Notes: generated by a model from the sequence alone, not told the origin. 16,782 bases of DNA from Rickettsiales bacterium (GCA_031269065.1 JAIRWJ010000073.1:1-16782); one strand, 5' to 3'; positions 7,019 through 15,141 are shown, counted from the stretch's first letter. Numbers and translations: made by a program.

Positions 7019-7181
7019 ACCCAATTCAAAAGTGTTTTTAAAAACGCAGGGACGAGTACTACCCCGTGGTGCCACCCTACTTCGTGGATGCTGCCCATCC
7101 ACCTCTGGAGGCTGTGTCGGGCCTACCCGTGGACCGTTGGCCCAACAGAGCTCTTCTTTGTCACGGAATCACTGCTCTTTC
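7019..7181 (-). promoter_or_regulatory. Candidate T-box riboswitch leader of aspS (Asp specifier GAC)
   Basis: Read 5' to 3' on the minus strand. A compact Stem I pairs GGGCC (7143-7139) with GGCCC (7123-7119); directly after it comes GAC (7118-7116), an Asp codon, then A (7115). The base of Stem I can close as CUGU/ACAG or CUCUG/CAGAG. Stem III is a perfect 7-bp hairpin GTGGATG-GGCAG-CATCCAC (7102-7084). After GAA comes the T-box AGGGUGGCACCACGG (7078-7064), a 10-base loop region, and CGUCCCU (7054-7048). These form the canonical antiterminator: helix AGGG/CCCU, a 7-nt bulge UGGCACC that would receive the uncharged tRNA acceptor end, and helix ACG/CGU. A competing hairpin, CGGGG (7066-7062) with CCCUG (7051-7047), is followed at 7044-7040 by U5 and would act as the terminator. 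Uncharged tRNA-Asp is therefore expected to raise aspS transcription. Confidence 0.8.
7040..7066 (-). terminator. Conditional attenuator hairpin of the aspS leader
   Basis: CGGGG (7066-7062) can pair with CCCUG (7051-7047), one G-U included, followed after two bases by UUUUU (7044-7040). It uses the CCCU that the antiterminator needs, so the two folds exclude each other. The stem is short for an intrinsic terminator, so the efficiency is uncertain. Confidence 0.5.
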
Positions 7182-7187
7182 TTAGAA

Positions 7188-7215
7188 AAGATATGAATAT
7201 GAAAATAATAGTCAA
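7188..7215 (-). promoter_or_regulatory. Putative sigma70 promoter of aspS
   Basis: On the minus strand TTGACT (7215-7210) and TATCTT (7193-7188) are separated by 16 bases. The predicted start near 7181 gives a ~163-nt leader that contains the complete T-box structure and nothing else, which supports both calls. Confidence 0.55.
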
Positions 7216-7592
7216 TCTATCTGTCCACATCTGTATAGGTTCATCAAATATTAGACAGATTAACCTCCCTTTTCTATTAGATCTTCTTTCCTCCTAATTA
7301 TTTTCTTATCATCCGAATAATTTATTTCTGGGCCTATTCTATCAGGCCCCCAATATTATCGCAGTCGCAAAACATATTCTTTACTAGAAGGGGCTATTTT
7401 ATTTAACATTTCCTGGCGTGGTCACCACCAGACATCGCCCCGGTTGTGGTCTGGCGCAGAGCATTATAAGAATTATAATTTCAAAACAACTAGAGTAAAA
7501 ACTATTCAGCTAAAAAGTTAATTTTGTTTGGCATGTATTTAGATTTAAATATCGTCGCACAAGCTCATTTCATCCCCAAAATGGTTTGCCAA
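7216..7592. other. Intergenic stretch between the aspS and rpmE promoters
   Basis: No gene recognised on either strand over ~375 bases. It does contain structure: a perfect 6-bp stem GGGCCT-8 nt-AGGCCC at 7330-7349; a GC-rich patch at about 7411-7456 with CCAGAC (7428-7433) pairing with GTCTGG (7449-7454) next to the self-complementary GTGGTCACCAC; and an AT-rich palindrome ATTATAA-GAA-TTATAAT at 7463-7479. None is followed by a clear U-run, so terminators are not supported; a small RNA or protein-binding sites are possible. Confidence 0.4.
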
Positions 7593-7620
7593 TTGACATT
7601 TAGCCCTAAAGGGTTACACT
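7593..7620 (+). promoter_or_regulatory. Strong sigma70 promoter of rpmE
   Basis: A consensus -35 TTGACA (7593-7598), 16-bp spacer, and -10 TACACT (7615-7620). Transcription would start near 7627, about 21 bases before the ATG at 7648, which rules out the GTG at 7621 as a start. The spacer contains the dyad CCCT-AA-AGGG, a possible operator. Confidence 0.7.
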
Positions 7621-7647
7621 GTGTTTATTAAGATTAGCAGTCTGAGT

Positions 7648-7878
7648 ATGCCAAAGAAAGATATACATCCAGTTTCTCACAGGATAAAGGTGATGCTCTC
7701 AAATGGCCAGAGTATAGACGTAGAGTCTACCTGGGGAACGGAGGGTGAGGTTATGAAACTTGATGTGGATCCCACAAACCATCCCGCCTGGAGAAAGGAT
7801 AATAGCACCGTTGTCAACGATCGCAATGACCAGGTCTCTAAGTTCAAAAAGAAGTACGGGACAGCGTTCGATTCCTGA
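7648..7878 (+). CDS. rpmE: Ribosomal protein bL31
   Basis: A component of the 50S subunit near the central protuberance, bridging to the 30S head. The 76-aa product MPKKDIHPVSHRIKVMLSNG... has the typical opening (M-K-x-IHP), the STWGTEG segment, the L-D-x-DPTNHPAWRK block seen in alphaproteobacterial L31 proteins, and the basic ending VSKFKKKYG. It lacks the CxxC zinc-binding cysteines, so it is the cysteine-free form. The ATG at 7648 matches the family N-terminus and sits just downstream of a consensus promoter; an upstream in-frame GTG (7621) abuts the -10 box. It is divergent from aspS; the TPR gene follows 144 bases downstream and may be co-transcribed, since I see no terminator between them. 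Confidence 0.95.
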   Translation: MPKKDIHPVSHRIKVMLSNGQSIDVESTWGTEGEVMKLDVDPTNHPAWRKDNSTVVNDRNDQVSKFKKKYGTAFDS

Positions 7879-8022
7879 TGGGGCCCGTATATCCTTTGTG
7901 ATAAAAACTTTGCAGCTGGGCTGGACCGTTGGGTGCCGCCTAGCCAAAATCTCTGTCTCGTCAACTTGTCTTTTTACCAAATGATTGTAGCATCTTGGCT
8001 ATGATAGTTTCTCGGGGTTCCT

Positions 8023-9663
8023 ATGACTGGTAATGGTAAGATTAGATGGGTCTGGGGCATTCCTGTGACCACCGTACTGGCAATCTCATTTTTACTGTCA
8101 ATTTCTAGGATTGGTCCGGCGAAAAGACTTAACAGCAGGTATACCCAGCTGAGGACCAGAAACATAAATACCTATCTCCGGCAGAACGAGGAAAAGGTTC
8201 TAGATTCGTGCCTGAGTGCTGATGACGGCGTTCTATATTATCGAGATGTATACTCGGTTTTGATAAATACCATATACAACCTAGAGAGAAGGGGCTTTCT
8301 CCGGAAAAGAGAGCGAGTCATGCTTTTTTCAATCCTAAAAAATGGCAACATTTCAGATCTTAGAGAGAAGATAGATCTGACAAATTTGGTTCGTCTGGAT
8401 AGTCATTCGCTCTCGAAGCGTCATCTTATGATGGCTCTAGCTAGTGATATAAATTTCGATAATTTTTCTAGGACCGAGGATTTTTACAAAAAGGCTGTGG
8501 AGAGTGATAGGTTTGATCTACAGAATTATCTTTTGCTGGCCAGGTTTTATCATAAGAGTTGCAGATACGATGCAGCTATAGACACGCTCCTAACTGTGTC
8601 CTCTATTGCGAATAACAGTAGTCAGAGGATAAATCTTAGTGATAACTATAAAATGCTAGCAGATCTCTATATGGCTAAAAGGGACTATGAAAATGCTCTG
8701 GCCAATTATGCGAACAGCCTAGTTACTCTAGATTTTAAGGACAGAGACAAGGATAAAACTAGAGTTCTCATTAGCCTTGGAGACATAATGATGATCAGGG
8801 GCAATAATCTGGAGGCTATAAATTACTATAAGTATGCTCTCAGCATAGGAAAGCTGAAACCAAAGCTATATCTGGGACTACTACTTAAACTCTCAAATGC
8901 CTATTACACCTATGGTAATTATGGAAATGGGCTTAAATTTGCGACCATGGCAGCAAACAGGGCGAAAAAACTTGGCAACAGACTTTTCTATTCAAAATCT
9001 AAGTATTCAGAGTGTTTGAACTATGAATACCTGGGAGAGCAGAAAAAGGCCGCTAGTGCTTGTCTAGTAGCTATCAACGAAGGCGAGAGGTATAGAGAAG
9101 AATCTTCCGACTACCAGGCCTACCTTAGTTTGGCTGAGATGCTAGATTTTTCCAGACACAGTAGGAATCCGGAGCTGGCTGTTCGGTATCTGGAAACTGC
9201 TAGAGATCTCATAAAAAACAGCCAAGATGTCTATAGAAAAATAGAGATCCTGGAAAGGTTAGCCAGTGTGAAATCCCACAGTATCGGGATAAACGGGTGG
9301 TTGCCGGGAGATGTTGTAGGAATATATAACAATTTGTACAAAATCTATGGAGAAAATGACATAGGAATTGGTTGCTGCAACAGCCTTATTTCTGGCTTTA
9401 TGATGGAACGGAGTGGGCTAAGGGGTGTAGAGAATATGTATCTGCAGGCTGAGAGAGAACTCAAAAACAGGAAAAGACAGCTGGCCACACTTTACACCTA
9501 CATGTCTGATTTCTACGAACACAGTGGCAACGGGCAAAAGGCTTTGTTCTACGCGAAAAAAGCTCTGGAGATCGATTCCCAGATATATAAATTTGACCAC
9601 CACTATATAAAGTACAGTCTAGATAAACTAACCCAGCTGACAGGGGAACGGGAAAATAGATAG
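8023..9663 (+). CDS. Membrane-anchored tetratricopeptide-repeat (TPR) protein, 546 aa
   Basis: No specific family recognised. One hydrophobic segment near the N-terminus (about residues 9-28, WVWGIPVTTVLAISFLLSIS) preceded by basic residues suggests an uncleaved signal anchor, or a signal peptide placing the rest in the periplasm. The remainder is a helical-repeat solenoid with TPR-like units at about 167-200, 208-238, 247-277, 285-318, 323-355, 366-398 and 487-518, showing the W/L-x-x-LG/A-x-x-Y/A...A...Y-x-x-A-L pattern (for example LADLYMAKRDYENALANYANSL and LGDIMMIRGNNLEAINYYKYAL). TPR solenoids are protein-binding scaffolds, so a role in a membrane-associated assembly is likely; the partner is unknown. 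A GGGG ribosome-binding-like stretch lies just before the ATG. It is convergent with priA. Confidence 0.85.
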   Translation: MTGNGKIRWVWGIPVTTVLAISFLLSISRIGPAKRLNSRYTQLRTRNINTYLRQNEEKVLDSCLSADDGVLYYRDVYSVLINTIYNLERRGFLRKRERVMLFSILKNGNISDLREKIDLTNLVRLDSHSLSKRHLMMALASDINFDNFSRTEDFYKKAVESDRFDLQNYLLLARFYHKSCRYDAAIDTLLTVSSIANNSSQRINLSDNYKMLADLYMAKRDYENALANYANSLVTLDFKDRDKDKTRVLISLGDIMMIRGNNLEAINYYKYALSIGKLKPKLYLGLLLKLSNAYYTYGNYGNGLKFATMAANRAKKLGNRLFYSKSKYSECLNYEYLGEQKKAASACLVAINEGERYREESSDYQAYLSLAEMLDFSRHSRNPELAVRYLETARDLIKNSQDVYRKIEILERLASVKSHSIGINGWLPGDVVGIYNNLYKIYGENDIGIGCCNSLISGFMMERSGLRGVENMYLQAERELKNRKRQLATLYTYMSDFYEHSGNGQKALFYAKKALEIDSQIYKFDHHYIKYSLDKLTQLTGERENR

Positions 9664-9859
9664 TTCGGCGGTGCCCTTGCATGTCTCTGGTTGTATCTAC
9701 CTTAATTATTTTACCACTAATCCCTTTTAGGGGGTTTTCAGCTTAGGATTTGCTAAATATTTTCGTAGGTTTATTAACTAGAAACAGAAAATACTAGCCA
9801 AGATCCAATAAAATTGTGAACCGAATTTAGCTCGAAATACGGGAAAAGAAGTAATAAAT

Positions 9860-12052
9860 TCATAGATTGTAGGGATCCACTTCGATTTTTAGTCTGACAT
9901 CATTGCCAAATTTTATTTTATCTAGTATATAGAAAACAAGCTTTTTGATACTAAAATCGTTTTTTGTCTTGAATATTAGCCTGAATCTAAAGTTACCGGC
10001 CAATCTGGGGGGATTCAATGGAGTTGGTCCGAAGACTTCAAGGGATCCGTCGTTGTTTGGTAAGATGTTTATAGTCTCATCCATCCGGGAGCGGACCAGC
10101 GGCTCATTCTTGCCAACCAAAGTTAGAGACGTAATTCTACCGTAGGGTGGCAGGTTGGCGATTTTTCTGCTTTCCCTTTCAAAATTCATAACCATGTTTC
10201 GATCTCCCTTCTCTAGGGCTCTGATTATGACGTTGTCGGGACTATGAGACTGCACAACAGCTCTGCTGTCGGCAATTCTTCGCCCCGCCCTGCCGGTTAC
10301 CTGGGTCAGCAGCTGATAGGTTCTTTCGGCTGACCTGAAATTTGCACCGAATAGGCTGGCATCCGCATCCAGCACACCCACCAGTGTTAGATTCGGGAAG
10401 TCGTAGCCTTTGGTGATCATCTGGGTACCTATCAGAATGTCTACCTCTCCGCCAATTATTTTTCGGAGCATTTGGCGCGTTTCTTCTGTATTTTGGACTG
10501 TGTCACTGGTTATGACGGCTGTGTTCTTGCTAGGGAACACTCTTTTCACCTCCGCCTCTACCTTTTCCACGCCAGGACCGAAGAATATTATGGAACCTAA
10601 CAGGCCACAGGCTGGACAATCGTTCTGCTTTCGCTCTCTGTGGCCGCAATGGTGGCACACAAGGGCATTTTCTGCCAGATGAACTGTCATAGATAGGTTA
10701 CAATTTGGACAGGCAAATCTGTAGCCACAGTTATTGCAGAGGGCTATAGGGGAATAGCCCCGCCTGTTCATAAATAGTAGCACCTGCTTACCTCGAGAGA
10801 GCTCTTCGGCCATCCCATCCAGCATATAGCCGGACAGAAAACTATTCGGCTTTAGTTTATCTTTGGTCAAATCTACAATCTTTATTTTTGGCATTTCGGA
10901 ATTTCCAAACCTACTCTTTAGAAAGAAATAATTGTATTTTCCGCTCTCGACATTGAATAGAGTCTCTAGAGATGGCGTAGCACTGCCCAGAACTATGGGG
11001 CAGTTGTCAAACTTTGCCCGGACCACAGCCATATTTCTAGCATTATAGGATATGTTGTCAGTCTGTTTATAGGAAACATCGTGTTCCTCATCCACAACTA
11101 TCAGTTTCAGATTTCTGAACGGTAGAAAGAGTGAAGACCGGGCTCCCATGACAAACTCTATGGCTCCGTCATTTACCGCGTTCCAGAGACGTTTTCTCAT
11201 GGCATCACCTATGTCTGAGTGCCAAACAGCCACGTTCGAACAGTTGAACTGGGATCTAAATCTGTCTACAAACTGGTTCGTGAGAGCAATTTCCGGAAGC
11301 ATAAATAGAATTTGCCCCCCTATATTTTTTCTTAAAATCCTATCAAATAGATGGAAATAAATTTCGGTTTTGCCGGATCCTGTGATGCCCTCCAGAAGAA
11401 TGGGTTTTTTGTCCCGTTCTGTGGTGGCCAGAATATCATCAAAAATTTTTTTCTGGTCTTCGGAGAGCTCGTTCAAAATTATCCTGTCTATATCTAACAC
11501 ATAATCCGCCAGAGTACTATCCTTTACTACTTCCCTGACTATTTTTTCTTCTATAACACTATTTTTCACTAGGTTATCCAGAATTTTCCCGCTACAAAGG
11601 TTTACCAGCTCGCCAGAGCTATACTCCCCAGGAAAGTTCTCTTTCAGAAACCTGGTAACCTCCTCCTGCTTCTTTGTTATTTTTTTACCCGCATCATTCA
11701 AAAAGGAGTATTTTCTCACAATTTTTCCATTTTGGATAAATTTTTCCGAAAAAATAAGCTTCAGCACAAGCCCTGGCGGGACTATGTTGTAGTCTGCGAA
11801 CCATTCTATAAATTTTATGAATCTAGACTCCAATGGCGGAACAGTTAGAACTTCTGCTATATTCTTCAGCTCCCCTTTCCTCGCCTGACTTGAGTCTGGA
11901 GTTTCATCCAAACCTATGACCAGTCCAAAAATCTGCCCTCCATGGAAGGGCACCTTCACCAGGCTGCCCAGAATCGCTCCGGACTCCGCAATAGCGTAAT
12001 CAAATGACCTGTAGACACCTCTCGGTACCAGAACCTTGGCTACTGTCACCAC
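9860..12052 (-). CDS. priA: PriA, replication-restart primosome helicase
   Basis: A 3'-5' superfamily 2 DNA helicase that recognises stalled forks and reloads DnaB. At 730 aa it is the normal size. In order: the N-terminal 3'-DNA-binding domain (about 1-105), a winged-helix-like region, Walker A GITGSGKTE (222-230), DEEH (321-324), SATPS (motif III), a zinc-binding insert with all eight cysteines (C439/C442, C448/C451, C466/C469, C479/C482), GTQMITKGYDFP (542-553) and QVTGRAGRR (motif VI, 584-592). The start is a GTG doublet at 12052/12049; the N-terminus VTVAKVLVP fits the family, but which GTG is used cannot be decided. It begins 10 bases after the ftsZ stop codon, so it is probably transcribed with ftsA-ftsZ. 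Confidence 0.96.
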   Translation of the reverse strand: MVTVAKVLVPRGVYRSFDYAIAESGAILGSLVKVPFHGGQIFGLVIGLDETPDSSQARKGELKNIAEVLTVPPLESRFIKFIEWFADYNIVPPGLVLKLIFSEKFIQNGKIVRKYSFLNDAGKKITKKQEEVTRFLKENFPGEYSSGELVNLCSGKILDNLVKNSVIEEKIVREVVKDSTLADYVLDIDRIILNELSEDQKKIFDDILATTERDKKPILLEGITGSGKTEIYFHLFDRILRKNIGGQILFMLPEIALTNQFVDRFRSQFNCSNVAVWHSDIGDAMRKRLWNAVNDGAIEFVMGARSSLFLPFRNLKLIVVDEEHDVSYKQTDNISYNARNMAVVRAKFDNCPIVLGSATPSLETLFNVESGKYNYFFLKSRFGNSEMPKIKIVDLTKDKLKPNSFLSGYMLDGMAEELSRGKQVLLFMNRRGYSPIALCNNCGYRFACPNCNLSMTVHLAENALVCHHCGHRERKQNDCPACGLLGSIIFFGPGVEKVEAEVKRVFPSKNTAVITSDTVQNTEETRQMLRKIIGGEVDILIGTQMITKGYDFPNLTLVGVLDADASLFGANFRSAERTYQLLTQVTGRAGRRIADSRAVVQSHSPDNVIIRALEKGDRNMVMNFERESRKIANLPPYGRITSLTLVGKNEPLVRSRMDETINILPNNDGSLEVFGPTPLNPPRLAGNFRFRLIFKTKNDFSIKKLVFYILDKIKFGNDVRLKIEVDPYNL

Positions 12053-12062
12053 AGAGTGGCCA

Positions 12063-13523
12063 CTATTTTTTGTTCCTCAGGTAGGTCGGAGTGTTGTAAA
12101 GATTTATGTCTATTTCCAAATCATCATCCGCAAATATTTCCCCGCTCTTTTTCTGGTCATCGCTACTGTTCTTTTTCCCAAACAAAGACCTAAAAAAACC
12201 TTTCTTATCTTTTTCGATGTTTTTCTCAATCTTTTGGCGAATTGTCTCAAAATTCGCCTCCTGTGGCTGTCCAGAGTCGGACCTCTTATGCTGTTTAACA
12301 TAGCCTGGGGTATCATCATAGCGAAGCGGCTCTCCCATGTCAAAAAAGTCCTCCTCTTTAGCAAGAATTCTTTCATTTTGTTCGTCATCACCCTGGCTAT
12401 TGATCCTGCTCCTCAGGTAGACCATCCTCACGGGCTCACGGGCCACATCTGGGTTTACAATATAATCTTTTTCATAGTTTTTGTCAGTCATATGGCTCAA
12501 ATCGGGTACATCTGTCTCTTCATCTATGCCTGTGGCAAAGATCGATATTCTCATGGTGTCCACCATATTCTCGTCAAACACATTACCTATGATTATATCC
12601 GCAAATTCATTGTTAACTTCCTCTTTTATGCGTTTTGTTGCCTCTTCGTGCTCGAACAGTGTTATATCTGGAGAGCCTGTTATATTTATTATTATGCCCT
12701 TCGCGCCCTTTATAGAAACATTGTCCAGTAATGGATTTGATATGGCCTCCTCAACGGCCCTCACGGCCTTATCTGGTCCAGAGGCTTCTCCAGTACCCAT
12801 CATAGCCTTGCCCATCTTCTTCATAACTGTCTTGACGTCGGCAAAATCCAGATTTATAAAGCCAGGTTTCGTTATGAGGTCAGTTATACCCCTAACTCCG
12901 GATCTCAGAACATTATCCACCATTTTGAGGGAATCCTGCATTTTTGTGTCCTGATTGGCTAATCTGAACAGATTCTGGTTTGGTACTACTATCAGAGTGT
13001 CAACATATTTTCTTAGCTCCTCTATACCTCTCTCGGCTTGTTGCATCTTTAGGGCGCCTTCGCTGAGAAATGGTTTTGTCACAATGGCAGCCACCAGAAG
13101 GCTCATCTCCTTAGCCCTCTTAGCTATAACCGGTGCCGCTCCGGTCCCCGTTCCTCCACCCATGCCAGCCGTGATAAACACCATACTAATGTTTCTAAGT
13201 ACATCCTCTATTTCATCCAGATTTTCCTCCGCCGCATTTTTGCCGACGAATGGGTCCGCCCCCGCTCCCAGACCATTTGTAGACTTTTTCCCCAGAAGAA
13301 TCTTCCTACTAACCCGAGATGTCTCCAGGCTCTGGTAATCCGTGTTGGCCACCACAAAGTCGACATCCTTCAAATCCCCGCTGCTTATCATGCTATTCAC
13401 AACATTTACGCCTCCGCCTCCAACTCCAAACACCAGAATTCTTGGTTTGAAAATCTCATAACCGTACTCCAGTCCGTCTAGTGTGTTCTCCAGACTAATA
13501 CCAGTTCCGCTTAGTGTCTGCAT
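12063..13523 (-). CDS. ftsZ: FtsZ, tubulin-like cell division GTPase
   Basis: Polymerises into the Z-ring at midcell and recruits the divisome. At 486 aa it has the long C-terminal linker usual in alphaproteobacteria. Visible: the first nucleotide loop FGVGGGGVNVVNSM (about 32-45), the tubulin signature GGGTGTG (122-128), the T7 catalytic loop with NLDFADV (Asp 226 and 229), and an acidic, Gln/Lys-rich linker from about 350. It ends in a conserved-peptide-like LYNTPTYLRNKK, the likely docking site for FtsA. A 25-residue N-terminal extension before KPRILVFGVGG is also common in alphaproteobacterial FtsZ. The ATG at 13523 follows a GGGGG-containing leader 21 bases after the ftsA stop codon, so ftsA and ftsZ are one transcription unit. 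Confidence 0.98.
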   Translation of the reverse strand: MQTLSGTGISLENTLDGLEYGYEIFKPRILVFGVGGGGVNVVNSMISSGDLKDVDFVVANTDYQSLETSRVSRKILLGKKSTNGLGAGADPFVGKNAAEENLDEIEDVLRNISMVFITAGMGGGTGTGAAPVIAKRAKEMSLLVAAIVTKPFLSEGALKMQQAERGIEELRKYVDTLIVVPNQNLFRLANQDTKMQDSLKMVDNVLRSGVRGITDLITKPGFINLDFADVKTVMKKMGKAMMGTGEASGPDKAVRAVEEAISNPLLDNVSIKGAKGIIINITGSPDITLFEHEEATKRIKEEVNNEFADIIIGNVFDENMVDTMRISIFATGIDEETDVPDLSHMTDKNYEKDYIVNPDVAREPVRMVYLRSRINSQGDDEQNERILAKEEDFFDMGEPLRYDDTPGYVKQHKRSDSGQPQEANFETIRQKIEKNIEKDKKGFFRSLFGKKNSSDDQKKSGEIFADDDLEIDINLYNTPTYLRNKK

Positions 13524-13544
13524 ACGAGCTAGCCCCCGCCATTA

Positions 13545-14780
13545 TTAGGATGTGAATAAACCTGTTAAAAAACCAATAACCCTATCGGCTATCCCGGCCA
13601 TAATCCCGGTTGTTCTGACTTCCTCTTCCGGACTAAAATAGTCAACAAAATTTAAAATGCCAATGCTTGTTGCGTAGATTGGCTTTTTGATCTCATTCTC
13701 GTTGACCAGATGAGAAACCGAAAAATTCTCTGGTATGCCGATCCTAGTTTTTATATTCGTTGTGGTGGCTATGAAATTATCCAATCCCGGAACATTGGCC
13801 ACACCACCCGTAACCACCATTCCATTAAACTCGCTGAAAAGGCCTCTTTTATCCATAACTGTGAGGATTAGATCGACAATCTCCTGAATTCTGGATCTGA
13901 AAATATCATTAACTATCTTCTTTCGATTTCTAGCCACTTTAAATGTTTCCTCGTCCTCTATATCAACCTTTATAAGTTCATTTTCCTCCAGCTTGTCCAG
14001 AAACATGTTTGTATTTAGAACTTTAATTTTCTCAGCTATGCCAAAGGATACATTCAGTATGCCGGCCAGATCTCCCGTTATTACATCTCCACCTATAGGC
14101 AGATAGGCACCAAACTCGAACCTATTGCCCTTGACTACCACAAAAGACGTGGTCCCCGCACCTATGTCCATTAGCAGAGCACCATCCTCCATTTCCTCTC
14201 TGCTAAGCACAGCCAGAGCAGAGGCCAGCCCTTCAAAAACAACATTATCAACTACCAGATTAACCCTCCTGAAACAATTACTTAGGTTTTCTATTTTGGA
14301 ACTCTTGGCAAAAAAGACATTGAATCTGGCCTCCAGACTATTTCCGGAGATTCCCAGAGGACTGGAGGTTCCCACACCGTCCACCGCAAATTCTATTGGA
14401 ACTATGTGGATAGCGCTTTTTCCCTCCCTTTTCAGTTCACTCACTATCTCCTGGCTCATAGACAGCAGGTCGCTTTTAACGATAGTCTTATTAGATCCAA
14501 GGTTTAGCTTAGTCTTCAGAATCTTCGATTTCAGCGAATCTCCGGATATTCCAACAGAAACATTCTCTATATTTTTCCCATACATCTTTTCAGCTCTGCT
14601 GACCGCCCTAGCCACGGACTGGGTAGCAAGCTTAGAATTAACTATATTGCCATTCTTGATCCCAAGAGCTTCGTGAAGGCTCGCTCCTTTTATGCAAAAT
14701 CTACCGTCGTTGCCCTTCTGGGCTATCAGACAGACTACCTTACTAGACGATACATCAACACTTACGAGAACTTTTGACAC
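13545..14780 (-). CDS. ftsA: FtsA, actin-like membrane tether of the Z-ring
   Basis: Binds FtsZ's C-terminal peptide and anchors it to the inner membrane. At 411 aa it is typical. ATPase-fold signatures: phosphate-1 loop VSVDVSSSKVVCLIA (6-20; the more usual D-I-G-x-S-K is D-V-S-S-S-K here), phosphate-2 loop MDIGAGTTSF (204-213) and adenosine motif VVTGGVANVPGL (322-333). The last ~16 residues (GIADRVIGFLTGLFTS) form an amphipathic helix, the usual membrane-targeting sequence. The start is GTG at 14780, chosen because MSKVLVSVDV aligns with the family N-terminus; the ribosome binding site is weak. A strong promoter lies ~60 bases upstream. The usual neighbour ftsQ is absent; lptD lies upstream instead. 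Confidence 0.96.
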   Translation of the reverse strand: MSKVLVSVDVSSSKVVCLIAQKGNDGRFCIKGASLHEALGIKNGNIVNSKLATQSVARAVSRAEKMYGKNIENVSVGISGDSLKSKILKTKLNLGSNKTIVKSDLLSMSQEIVSELKREGKSAIHIVPIEFAVDGVGTSSPLGISGNSLEARFNVFFAKSSKIENLSNCFRRVNLVVDNVVFEGLASALAVLSREEMEDGALLMDIGAGTTSFVVVKGNRFEFGAYLPIGGDVITGDLAGILNVSFGIAEKIKVLNTNMFLDKLEENELIKVDIEDEETFKVARNRKKIVNDIFRSRIQEIVDLILTVMDKRGLFSEFNGMVVTGGVANVPGLDNFIATTTNIKTRIGIPENFSVSHLVNENEIKKPIYATSIGILNFVDYFSPEEEVRTTGIMAGIADRVIGFLTGLFTS

Positions 14781-15141
14781 TATAGTAGGTTATTCGAATT
14801 CATGTAACCCCGGACCCACACTAGGTAGATACCCGAGAAATACGGAAATTATACATTAACATAATAAATTTTGCAAGCTTCTCTTGAGACTGCTATACCT
14901 TAGTCTATTTTCTAGCAGCGTATCTATTCATCTGATGGTAACAGAGCATAAACTAAAAAGTATTTGAAAATATTAGTTTCGCAGATGGTCCAATCTTGGG
15001 AAGACTGAACATTTGGCCATTTTCCGAGCCCATCTGGCTCAAAGAGAGGAAAAAACAGTCAAAAAAACAGTCATCATCTCCTGTCCTAGGGTCCGGGGGG
15101 TATTTTACAGAATCCTCGACATAACATTAAAAAATATTCTC
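14781..15141. other. Intergenic region between lptD and ftsA
   Basis: 361 bases without a recognisable gene. The ftsA-proximal part holds the ftsA promoter (14848-14876). The lptD-proximal part has a perfect 5-bp hairpin GAGCC-CATCT-GGCTC at 15026-15040 and a short direct repeat of AAACAGTC just after (15051-15073). I see no rho-independent terminator for lptD and no tRNA. Confidence 0.5.
14848..14876 (-). promoter_or_regulatory. Strong sigma70 promoter of ftsA-ftsZ(-priA)
   Basis: On the minus strand TTGCAA (14876-14871), 17-bp spacer, and a perfect -10 TATAAT (14853-14848). Transcription would start near 14841, giving a ~60-base leader to the ftsA GTG. Confidence 0.75.

Noticed and set aside
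7019..7102. N-terminal extension of AspRS from the in-frame GTG at 7102
   Set aside because: The extra 28 codons coincide exactly with T-box Stem III and the antiterminator, and the family starts at MxRTHxCG (7018).
7405..7465. SRP RNA or other known small RNA in the aspS-rpmE gap
   Set aside because: The GGAAGGNAGCAGCC-type core of SRP RNA is absent; only unexplained self-complementarity remains.
7621..7647. rpmE start at GTG 7621
   Set aside because: It directly abuts the -10 box, upstream of the predicted transcription start; the ATG at 7648 matches the L31 N-terminus.
7922..7932. 11-mer TGGACCGTTGG shared with the aspS leader (7130-7140)
   Set aside because: The match ends at both sides, and matches of this length are expected by chance in a window this size.
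9700..9760. CCCT-TTT-AGGG hairpin as bidirectional terminator between the TPR gene and priA
   Set aside because: The stem is only 4 bp and no proper U-run follows; too weak to call.
12036..12731. 231-aa plus-strand ORF antisense to ftsZ
   Set aside because: It is a by-product of the ftsZ reading frame, low-complexity hydrophobic sequence without a ribosome binding site or family signal.
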